From the NCBI GenBank assembly GCA_903824045.1, contig CAIJVD010000008.1, positions 1 through 36,842 on the forward strand: a DNA stretch of 36,842 bases, read 5' to 3'. A program made the position numbers and the translations under genes. Shown in pieces: positions 31,355 to 36,842 of the stretch (within the stretch, counting starts at the first letter, position 1; each line of letters begins with the position of its first letter). This stretch comes from an uncultured Chlorobiaceae bacterium. Its GTDB lineage: Bacteria > Bacteroidota > Chlorobiia > Chlorobiales > Chlorobiaceae. The notes below the pieces were generated by a model, which did no database searches, was not told where the DNA came from, and saw only the letters and a list, made by a program, of their open reading frames with translations.

Positions 31355-31744
31355 ATGGAGCGACCCGATGAGCCCATCGAGGCTCCGGCTGTTAGTTTGC
31401 CGAAAGCTGACCCGGTAATGCCCGCCGTCCATATAGCTCACCAGAAATCGGCCGCACCAAAAAAACGCAAGCGGCTGCTCGCTCCGAGGGAGGAGATTGC
31501 GTGGTTCCCGACCATCAAACCTGAACTCTGCAACGGTTGCGGCGACTGCAAGGTTCTCTGCAAGCCCGGCGTCTTCGAGCCCGGCGAACCCGACCCTGCC
31601 GGCATCCACCGCCCGAAACTGATTGTCGCACGCCCCTACAACTGTCAGGTACTCTGCACCCGCTGCCTTCCCATCTGTACCTCCGGAGCCATTATTCTCC
31701 CCCCCAAAGAGGAGTTCGAACACTTCGTTGAGTATATTGACTGA
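31355..31744 (+). CDS. Ferredoxin-like 2[4Fe-4S] protein, copy 1
   Basis: 129 residues. A basic stretch ([17 protein letters not shown]) leads into a first cysteine cluster [14 protein letters not shown] and a second, [18 protein letters not shown], so eight cysteines could hold two [4Fe-4S] clusters. The second cluster is C-x3-C-x2-C-x3-C. The domain closes with [12 protein letters not shown] start it at ATG 31355, since the frame upstream runs through the intergenic repeat; a later start near the basic stretch is possible. A close paralogue follows 81 nt downstream. Likely a soluble electron carrier; partner unknown. Confidence 0.8.
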   Translation: MERPDEPIEAPAVSLPKADPVMPAVHIAHQKSAAPKKRKRLLAPREEIAWFPTIKPELCNGCGDCKVLCKPGVFEPGEPDPAGIHRPKLIVARPYNCQVLCTRCLPICTSGAIILPPKEEFEHFVEYID

Positions 31745-31787
31745 AGCGGAAGATGCTGTCCGCGAATTGCACGAATTTGAAGAGTCA

Positions 31788-31813
31788 GCCCCAGAGGGGC
31801 GCAACGTTGTTAG
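31788..31813 (+). repeat. Short GCCCC-AGA-GGGGC palindromic element
   Basis: A perfect 5-bp stem (31788-31792 with 31796-31800) is followed by GCAACGTTGTTAG, between the two ferredoxin genes. It resembles short palindromic elements seen in many copies in Bacteroidetes/Chlorobi genomes, an impression from memory that a genome search would test. Confidence 0.5.
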
Positions 31814-31825
31814 ACGAAATAACAA

Positions 31826-32113
31826 TTGAACAAACCAAAAAGACGCAGGCTGCTCGCTCCGAGAGAGGAGATTGCGTGGTTTCCTGTCATTGATGCCGAT
31901 GCCTGTAACGGCTGTGGTGACTGCGAGACCTTCTGCAAGCCCGGCGTTTTTTCCCCCGGAGAGAAGGTTGGGCCCAAACGGCCGAAAATGACCGTATCCA
32001 GCCCCTATAACTGCGTGCTGCTCTGCACCCGGTGTGCCCCTATATGCACCTCCGGAGCGATTACGCTTCCCCGGCCTGAAGAGTTTGAGCGGTTTGTGGA
32101 GTATGTAGATTGA
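31826..32113 (+). CDS. Ferredoxin-like 2[4Fe-4S] protein, copy 2
   Basis: 95 residues, a tandem paralogue of the gene at 31355: [17 protein letters not shown], cluster one [14 protein letters not shown], cluster two [18 protein letters not shown] and the ending [11 protein letters not shown]. It lacks the N-terminal extension of copy 1. The start is TTG 31826, the only initiator available before the conserved part (a stop lies two codons upstream); no Shine-Dalgarno is seen. The 3' end overlaps the convergent serB by 53 bp. It is probably an electron carrier, perhaps cotranscribed with copy 1. Confidence 0.78.
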   Translation: MNKPKRRRLLAPREEIAWFPVIDADACNGCGDCETFCKPGVFSPGEKVGPKRPKMTVSSPYNCVLLCTRCAPICTSGAITLPRPEEFERFVEYVD

Positions 32114-33329
32114 CCGACAGGTCGTCCCGATCCCTGAATCCTATCAAGTAGAGGATAGCGTCAAGGCCGAGGGTTGAAATTGCCTGCTTTGCGCTCTCCC
32201 TGACAATCGGTTTCGCCCTGAAAGCGATGCCGAGCCCCGCTTTTCCCAGCATCGGCAGATCGTTTGCCCCATCCCCCACCGCAATGGTCTGCTCAAGGCG
32301 TATGTTCTCCTTTCCGGCAATCAGCTCCAGCAGTTCCGCCTTCCGCTGACCGTCAACAACACGGCCGAGAACCTTTCCCGTCAGCTTTCCCTCAATGATC
32401 TCAAGGGTATTGGCGTACACGTAATCGATATTGAGCTTCTTCTGCAGGTAGTGGCCGAAATAGGTGAACCCGCCCGAAATGATCGCGGTCTTGAATCCGA
32501 GATTGTGCAGGTTGTGAAAGAGCGTCTCCGCCCCCTCGGTCAGCTGCAAGCGCGCGGCAATTGTCTCAAGCACACGCTCGTCCAGCCCCTCAAGGAGCGC
32601 AACCCTTCGTTGCAGGCTGCCGGTAAAGTCGATCTCACCCCGCATCGCCTGCTCCGTAATTGCCGAAACCTCCTCGCCCACCCCCGCTTCAATCGCCAGC
32701 TCATCGATCACCTCCGACGTGATCAGCGTTGAATCCATATCAAATACCACAAGGCGCCGGTTGCGCCGGAAGATATTGTCCTCCTGAAATGCGATGTCGA
32801 TGCCCAGGGAGTCGGTGATGGCCAGCATCTGCTCGCGGAAGAGGTTCTCGTTATGAAGCGTGCCCCTTATCGAAAACTCCACACAGGCCTTGCTGTGCAG
32901 GCGGTCACTCTTTTCAAGCGGAATTCGCCCCGAAAGCCGGTTGATGGTATCAATATTCAGGTTATGCGACGCAATAATCGACGACACCCGCTCCAGATGC
33001 TCCGCCGTAATCCGCCTCGCCAGCAGCGAAAGCAGATGGCGCGCCTTGCCCTGCTCATGTACCCAGTCGTTGTACTCACTATCGGTAACCGGCGTAAAGG
33101 TAATCTGTATGCCGAGCGTATGGGCGCAAAAGAGCAGATCCTTCAGCACCGGCGACGAAGCCGACTCCTTCGGCACCTCCACCAGCATCCCCAGCGAAAG
33201 GTGGTTATGAATAACCGCCTGCCCGATATCGAGCACCGGCACTTTGTAACCGGAGAGGATCGAGGTGATTTTCGACGTCAGACCCGGCTTGTCCTGGCCT
33301 GTAATATTGATCAAGAGAAGCTCGCTCAT
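32061..33329 (-). CDS. serB: Phosphoserine phosphatase with N-terminal ACT domains
   Basis: SerB removes phosphate from phosphoserine, the last step of serine synthesis. The 422-residue protein has an N-terminal ACT-like regulatory region ([21 protein letters not shown]; a second ACT-like unit about 95-180) and a HAD domain with the nucleophile motif DMDST (Asp197, Asp199), IISGGFTYF and [10 protein letters not shown]. The start at 33329 is kept in the partial copy downstream. The last 53 bp overlap the convergent second ferredoxin gene, so the two transcripts are antisense at their ends. Confidence 0.95.
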   Translation of the reverse strand: MSELLLINITGQDKPGLTSKITSILSGYKVPVLDIGQAVIHNHLSLGMLVEVPKESASSPVLKDLLFCAHTLGIQITFTPVTDSEYNDWVHEQGKARHLLSLLARRITAEHLERVSSIIASHNLNIDTINRLSGRIPLEKSDRLHSKACVEFSIRGTLHNENLFREQMLAITDSLGIDIAFQEDNIFRRNRRLVVFDMDSTLITSEVIDELAIEAGVGEEVSAITEQAMRGEIDFTGSLQRRVALLEGLDERVLETIAARLQLTEGAETLFHNLHNLGFKTAIISGGFTYFGHYLQKKLNIDYVYANTLEIIEGKLTGKVLGRVVDGQRKAELLELIAGKENIRLEQTIAVGDGANDLPMLGKAGLGIAFRAKPIVRESAKQAISTLGLDAILYLIGFRDRDDLSVNLHTPQTAQTLQAGEA

Positions 33330-33339
33330 TGTGGCTTGG
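33181..33339. repeat. Direct repeat, copy 1 (serB 5' end)
   Basis: 159 bp matching 34294-34452 with 8 mismatches and no gaps (about 95% identity). It covers the first ~50 codons of serB and 10 bp of its leader. A further flanking match, 33428-33461, corresponds to 34595-34628 (32 of 34 identical). Confidence 0.95.
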
Positions 33340-33362
33340 TAAGGTTATTCGCAGCGGTCGAG

Positions 33363-33398
33363 GTATCAACAAAACATTATATCGCAATACGTTGATAC
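33363..33398. promoter_or_regulatory. Inverted repeat upstream of serB
   Basis: GTATCAAC (33363-33370) and GTTGATAC (33391-33398) are perfect arms 20 nt apart, 34 nt upstream of the serB start on the minus strand. Possible operator or leader structure; no regulator can be named. Confidence 0.4.
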
Positions 33399-33487
33399 TC
33401 CTGCCCGACACTCAGCAAAAACATCAATCAAGATAGTGTTGTTTTCCGAACCTTCAAAAACAGGGGGGGGAAGACAAAACGGGATAA

Positions 33488-34228
33488 ATCCTTTCTTCTC
33501 TTCAATCACGCTTTCAGCTTACCAATCAGGAAAAAGCGGAACTGGTCGCAAATTGCGACCGGTTCGAACCCCTGAAGCATTCGACGGTCAATCCTTATGC
33601 TTTTACCGAACAGGGCGTTTCCATGCTTTCAGCGGTTCTGCGCAGTGAAACAGCAGTCAAGGTCTCCATACAGATTATGAATGCGTTCGTGCAGATGCGG
33701 CGATTCATGCATGATAATGCACAGGTTTTTGTACGACTTGAATCTGTTGAACGCCGACAGCATCTGCTGGAATTTGAAACCGAAAAAAACTTTGAAAAGG
33801 TTTTTCAGGCATTGGAACGGCAGGATAAACCTCCCGAACAAGGGATTTTCTACGCTGGACAGGTCTATGATGCCTGGCAGTTCGCCAGTGAGCTGGTTCG
33901 TCAGGCGAAAACATCATTGGTGCTCATTGATAACTGGTTGGATGATTCTGTGCTAACCCTGCTGAGCAAGCGTTCAGAAGATGTGTCTTGTACGATTTAT
34001 ACGAAAACCATTTCAAAGCAACTCGCGCTGGATTTGGAAAAGCATAACCAGCAATACACGCCTATCGTTATTAAGGAGTTCTCCGATGCTCATGACCGGT
34101 TTTTGCTCATTGACGGAACTGAGATTTATCATATCGGCGCATCTCTCAAAGACTTGGGAAAAAAGTGGATCGGTTTCTCAAGATTTGAAACCGGAGCCAT
34201 CGAGATGCTCGAAAAGCTGAAAGGATAA
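33488..34228 (+). pseudogene. ORF6N-domain protein remnant with PLD-like C-terminal part
   Basis: Reading in the frame of ATG 33623, the segment from 33488 continues as FQLTNQEKAELVANCDRF and NPYAFTEQGVSMLSAVL, the second half of an ORF6N (phage antirepressor-type) DNA-binding domain. The first half is missing and the frame is closed by TAA at 33485. A shifted frame just upstream reads NGINPFFSSIT, which resembles the expected preceding residues, suggesting a frameshift near 33505-33512. The C-terminal region has HDRFLLID and YHIGASLKDLGKK, like one half of a phospholipase-D-type nuclease fold. Residues from ATG 33623 (201 aa) could still be made. The gene lies between the two serB repeats. 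Confidence 0.7.
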
Positions 34229-34250
34229 TGCCAAGGAAACCGGGACGCGG

Positions 34251-34442
34251 TTACGTAAGTGAAATAACTCGGAAGGAGGTTTGTTTACGTTCAACCAGCA
34301 TGTCGAGCGAGAGGTGGTTATGGATAACCGCCTGGCCGATGTCGAGCACCGGCACTTTGTAACCGGAGAGGATCGAGGTGATTTTCGACGTCAGACCCGG
34401 CTTGTCCTGGCCTGTAATATTGATCAAGAGAAACTCGCTCAT
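34251..34442 (-). pseudogene. Truncated serB copy (first ACT segment only)
   Basis: A 63-codon frame begins like SerB ([16 protein letters not shown]) and stays homologous for about 50 residues, then runs into unrelated sequence (RKQTSFRVISLT) and stops. It lacks the phosphatase domain. One conserved-position change is visible (Gly to Asp in LSLDMLVE). It is the coding part of the second direct repeat. Confidence 0.88.
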
Positions 34443-34452
34443 TGTGGCTTGG
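34294..34452. repeat. Direct repeat, copy 2 (serB 5' end)
   Basis: Partner of 33181-33339, same orientation and length. Apart from one change near the start codon, the mismatches are in the distal 50 bp; the rest is identical. The region 34453-34780 after it holds no recognised gene, only the inverted repeat at 34536 and the flanking repeat at 34595-34628. Confidence 0.95.
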
Positions 34453-34535
34453 AGATAACGGTTAGTTCCACTCGATAGGCGATATCGAGACAGTCTTTCA
34501 AGGTACGGTTCATGATTAATGGTGCGGTTTATTGC

Positions 34536-34572
34536 GTTCAACAGTCATGACGATTCTGCCCGACTGTTGAAC
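34536..34572. promoter_or_regulatory. Perfect 11-bp inverted repeat
   Basis: GTTCAACAGTC (34536-34546) and GACTGTTGAAC (34562-34572) are perfect arms around a 15-nt loop, in the diverged leader of the second serB copy. It may be an operator or a leader hairpin. Confidence 0.5.
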
Positions 34573-34789
34573 AACAATATCGCATTATAAACCGTCAAGA
34601 TAGTGTTGTTTTGCCAACCTTCAAAAACGGTGATGGCTACGATAATCGGTGTGCGGGGATCGGACACCTTCAAATCGGAGCGTATGACGACATGCCTCAG
34701 GGTGATTACAGCGCGCTTTATTTAACCGGACACGACTGAAAGTAAGTTCATTTTGGAGTAGTTATCAGATATTTACTGCCGTGTTTTTT

Positions 34790-34818
34790 TTGAAGGCCCG
34801 ACATTATTTCGCTATACT
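34790..34818 (+). promoter_or_regulatory. Promoter of the integron integrase gene
   Basis: TTGAAG (34790-34795), exactly 17 nt, and TATACT (34813-34818) place a start of transcription near 34825, about 40 nt before the chosen ATG. No LexA-type box is visible around it. Confidence 0.65.
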
Positions 34819-34864
34819 TTCAATAAGTTATCGTTGGGGTAAGGCAAGCGAAGGACAAGGTGAG

Positions 34865-35881
34865 ATGGGAGCTGATTCACGCACACTTTTACAGTCGGGT
34901 GTAAATCCTTTGACACTGCAACACAGCCCGAAATTACTGGAATTATTTCGGGAGGCTATGCGTGTTCGTCACTACAGCAACAGGACAGAAGAGACCTATT
35001 GCGCTTGGGTCAAGCGTTATGTTCATTTTCACAACATGAGGCATCCAAAAGAGATGGGTGAGCTGGAGATCAATGCTTTTTTAACCCATCTTGCCGTAGC
35101 GGAAAAGGTTAGCGCATCAACTCAGAATCAGGCATTGAGTGCACTGTTATTTCTCTACCGGAACGTGATTGGCAAAGAAGTCGGTGACCTTGGACACGTC
35201 ATCCGTGCAAGAAAGCCGATTCATTTGCCCGTGGTTTTAACACGTGAAGAGGTAAAGGCTCTTCTTGCTCAGCTTACAGGTGACAAGTGGTTAATGGCGT
35301 CACTCATGTATGGCGCTGGATTGAGGCTGATGGAATGTCTTCGTTTGCGCGTCCAGGATATTGATTTCTCCCGTAATGAAATTTTGGTTCGTGATGGCAA
35401 GGGAGCAAAAGATCGGATAACCATGTTGCCTGAATCTTTGAAAAAGTATCTCGGCGACCATCTGAAAAATGTCAAGGAAATTCACGATAAAGATCTTGCT
35501 GATGGCTGGGGGCGGGTACTCTTGCCTGGCGCTTTGGACCGCAAGTATTCTAATGCACCTTCAGAGTGGCGATGGCAGTGGGTTTTTCCCCAGGAAAATC
35601 GGTGGGTGAACACCAAAACCGGCGAAGAGGGACGGCACCATATTGATGAGTCACTGATTCAAAAGGCTGTTAAAATGGCGGCTTTTCATGCACAATTGAT
35701 AAAACGGGCCACTTGCCATACATTTCGGCACTCTTTTGCAACTCATTTACTTGAGGCAGGGTATGATATTCGAACCATTCAGGAGCTAATGGGGCATAAG
35801 GATGTAAGCACCACGATGATTTATACGCATGTTTTAAACAAAGGTGGTCATGGCGTAAAAAGCCCGGTTGATGGCTTGTAA
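34865..35881 (+). CDS. intI: Integron integrase (tyrosine recombinase, IntI type)
   Basis: 338 residues. IntI recombines attI and attC sites to insert or release gene cassettes. The tyrosine-recombinase residues are present: Arg154 (GAGLRLME), the lysine region GKGAKDR, His285 and Arg288 ([12 protein letters not shown]), His311 ([11 protein letters not shown]) and nucleophile Tyr320. Between them lies the IntI-specific extra segment ([19 protein letters not shown], about 223-242), then RRHH-like GRHHID, which ordinary XerC/D lack. The C-terminus [13 protein letters not shown] is also IntI-like. I start at ATG 34865, with AAGGA 9 nt upstream and the promoter just before; GTG 34781 would lie ahead of the promoter. 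The gene points toward the cassette it precedes. Confidence 0.92.
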   Translation: MGADSRTLLQSGVNPLTLQHSPKLLELFREAMRVRHYSNRTEETYCAWVKRYVHFHNMRHPKEMGELEINAFLTHLAVAEKVSASTQNQALSALLFLYRNVIGKEVGDLGHVIRARKPIHLPVVLTREEVKALLAQLTGDKWLMASLMYGAGLRLMECLRLRVQDIDFSRNEILVRDGKGAKDRITMLPESLKKYLGDHLKNVKEIHDKDLADGWGRVLLPGALDRKYSNAPSEWRWQWVFPQENRWVNTKTGEEGRHHIDESLIQKAVKMAAFHAQLIKRATCHTFRHSFATHLLEAGYDIRTIQELMGHKDVSTTMIYTHVLNKGGHGVKSPVDGL

Positions 35882-35882
35882 G

Positions 35883-36101
35883 CAACGTTGTTATGCCGAT
35901 CCGTATAAGACGCTAAAATAAAACTTAATACAATGGTTAAGTGCTTTTTATTAAAACGATTAACGGTATTTCGAGTGGTTTGTAATTTGCGTCTTATATG
36001 GGTTACTATTCAAAAATCTGCGGTTTAGGCGGATCAATCTAATTATTGTTATGCAGAAAGGAGTTTCTGATTTTTTTGGGATTAGATAGATCGGTCTAAA
36101 C
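35883..36101 (+). other. Putative attI region: two GTTATGC sites and nested inverted repeats
   Basis: Right after the intI stop is CAACGTTGTTATGC (35883-35896), close to the attC end CAACGTTATGC at 36681-36691. A second GTTATGC is at 36048-36054. Two large inverted repeats occupy the space: 35901-35913 with 35989-36001 (13 bp, one G-T) and 36023-36043 with 36081-36101 (18 of 21 pairs), the latter enclosing the second GTTATGC. Either the first GTTATGC is attI and a gene-less cassette follows, or the second is the junction. No gene is seen here. Confidence 0.5.
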
Positions 36102-36121
36102 AATGTTGAGGGCAAAAGAAA

Positions 36122-36568
36122 ATGATAAATAAACTTAATGGATGGCAAAGATTGTGGGTGCTATTAGCGTTCATTTCACTCATCGTTGTTGTGGTCTTCG
36201 TAGTGCAGGCGTTTCCTCAACCCAATAAAGTATTTCATAGCCCAAAGCTCATTCAACAAATTCCCACAGAGTCACGAGAACTTTTCGTTTTGGAGGATGA
36301 GCATGGGATGACACCAGTCGCAGACGTAGGCATTTGTGTTTATGCTTCTAACGGTATGATTTTGCCGTTTAGAGCAGGCACATCAGATGCACAAATAGAG
36401 AAGGCTCGAAATGAGTATGAGTTCGCGTTGGTCGCTGTTTCAAATGCCAACCGAACATCGTTAATCATCAAAAGCGCCATTCTATGGTTCGTGTTCTGTA
36501 TCGGCATTTATTTGTTGGGTTGGTCTATAGGCTGGATTCGTAAAGGCTTTTATAGCAGCAAGCTCTAA
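36122..36568 (+). CDS. Integron cassette gene: small two-helix membrane protein, function unknown
   Basis: 148 residues. A short N-terminus is followed by a hydrophobic segment (about 11-30, WVLLAFISLIVVVVFVVQAF), a soluble middle of about 85 residues (including TPVADVGICVYASNGM), and a second hydrophobic segment (about 117-137). The middle is thus probably outside the cytoplasm, with both ends inside. No known family was recognised. The stop codon TAA lies inside the start of the attC site, as in many cassettes, and the low GC content differs from the core genes upstream. The ATG at 36122 has no clear Shine-Dalgarno. Integron cassettes often encode such orphan proteins. Confidence 0.75.
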   Translation: MINKLNGWQRLWVLLAFISLIVVVVFVVQAFPQPNKVFHSPKLIQQIPTESRELFVLEDEHGMTPVADVGICVYASNGMILPFRAGTSDAQIEKARNEYEFALVAVSNANRTSLIIKSAILWFVFCIGIYLLGWSIGWIRKGFYSSKL

Positions 36569-36691
36569 CAAGTCGCTCAAGTACCGTTCGCTTCTGCTTA
36601 TTGGTGGTTTTTGTACTTGTTATTTGCGCATTTATTGCCAATTTTACGCGCAGAAAAAGTACAAAAGCCGCTGATTAGCTCAACGTTATGC
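36563..36691 (+). other. attC recombination site (59-base element) of the cassette
   Basis: About 129 bp between an R'' box (TCTAAC, 36564-36569, then AAGTCGCTCAAG) and an R' box (CGTTATGC, 36684-36691) preceded by TTAGCTCAA. The centre is an imperfect hairpin: TTTTGTACTT (36609-36618) with AAGTACAAAA (36657-36666), and TGCGC (36625-36629) with GCGCA (36648-36652). Layout and box order match attC sites; crossover would be between G36685 and T36686. Confidence 0.78.
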
Positions 36692-36704
36692 ACCTTATAC
36701 ATTT

Positions 36705-36842
36705 GGCTCTTCGCGGAAGTTAGTGGAATGAGTTGATAAAGTCGTAGACTGCAGTATTTCAATACGAGCCACCGAGATGCAAAAACTTACTGACCATTAC
36801 CAACAGCTCTTAGGATTTCCAGCCATCTGGCAGGTAGACGAT
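36705..36842 (+). mobile_element. Left end of a probable ISL3-family insertion sequence (partial)
   Basis: The sequence from 36705 begins GGCTCTTCGCGG, which resembles ISL3-family terminal repeats, and is followed at 36777 by a start whose product looks like an ISL3 transposase N-terminus. The 8 bp before it (36697-36704, ATACATTT) would be one target duplication. The right end lies beyond the window, so this rests on resemblance from memory. Confidence 0.5.
36777..36842 (+). CDS. Possible ISL3-family transposase, N-terminus only (3' partial)
   Basis: An open frame from ATG 36777 runs to the window edge (22 codons: MQKLTDHYQQLLGFPAIWQV, then Asp-Asp). The pattern Y-x-x-LLG-x4-W-x-V is like the first residues of ISL3 transposases. 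The fragment is too short to be sure, but the terminal-repeat-like sequence upstream supports it. Confidence 0.45.
   Translation, partial: MQKLTDHYQQLLGFPAIWQVDD

Noticed and set aside
33544-33560. Palindrome GGTCGCAAATTGCGACC
   Set aside because: It lies inside ORF6N coding sequence over the conserved VANCD residues, so coding constraint explains it at least partly; not called as an operator.
33436-33648. 70-codon frame at the ORF6N break
   Set aside because: It crosses the serB flanking repeat and G8 tract and then shifts out of the conserved ORF6N frame; part of it is probably the frameshifted upstream piece, not a gene.
34781-34864. Upstream GTG start for the integrase
   Set aside because: It precedes the -35/-10 pair and lacks a ribosome binding site; the extra 28 residues have no IntI character.

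Overview
The window looks like a piece of chromosome from a green sulfur bacterium (Chlorobi/Chlorobiaceae). This is inferred from gene content. There is a two-gene 2-oxoglutarate:ferredoxin oxidoreductase (korAB, the reductive TCA cycle step), several small 2[4Fe-4S] ferredoxins, the long IspG with an internal insertion typical of Chlorobi/Bacteroidetes, few strong Shine-Dalgarno sites and frequent GTG/TTG starts. Genus and species cannot be fixed from the sequence alone.

Layout. (1) 1-8503: 3' end of a ferredoxin gene with an Ala/Pro/Lys 16-residue repeat tail, a polyprenol-phosphate-mannose-synthase-like glycosyltransferase, a convergent EF-G-like GTPase, enolase, then an ftsB/divIC-like gene, ispG and a short-chain dehydrogenase in one likely operon. 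(2) 8573-20609: four tRNAs (Thr-TGT, Tyr-GTA, Thr-GGT, Trp-CCA) leading into secE-nusG-rplK-rplA-rplJ-rplL-rpoB-rpoC, closed by a hairpin terminator shared with the convergent operon. (3) 20688-24716: fatty acid synthesis and translation genes: efp-accB-accC on the minus strand, divergent from an HU gene and accA on the plus strand. (4) 24773-28249, minus strand: korA-korB, preceded by a small four-cysteine protein of unknown function. (5) 28404-33329: alaS, two tandemly duplicated ferredoxin-like genes, and serB on the other strand.

(6) 33340-36842 is the accessory part. A 159-bp copy of the serB 5' end is repeated in direct orientation about 1.1 kb away. Between the copies lies a broken ORF6N-domain gene. 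After the second copy comes a tyrosine recombinase with the extra segment characteristic of integron integrases (IntI), with a good promoter of its own. It is followed, in the same orientation, by a putative attI region, a gene cassette encoding a two-helix membrane protein, and an attC-like recombination site. Immediately after that site is what looks like the left end of an ISL3-family insertion sequence, running off the window. An integron whose integrase points the same way as its cassettes is the most interesting system here.

How the parts fit. Most of the window is housekeeping (transcription, translation, glycolysis/gluconeogenesis, isoprenoid and fatty-acid precursors, CO2 fixation). 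Intrinsic terminators separate the convergent units cleanly. The ferredoxins would be plausible electron partners for KorAB and IspG, but no sequence evidence pairs them. The integron and the serB duplication mark a place where foreign DNA has been acquired next to a conserved core gene.
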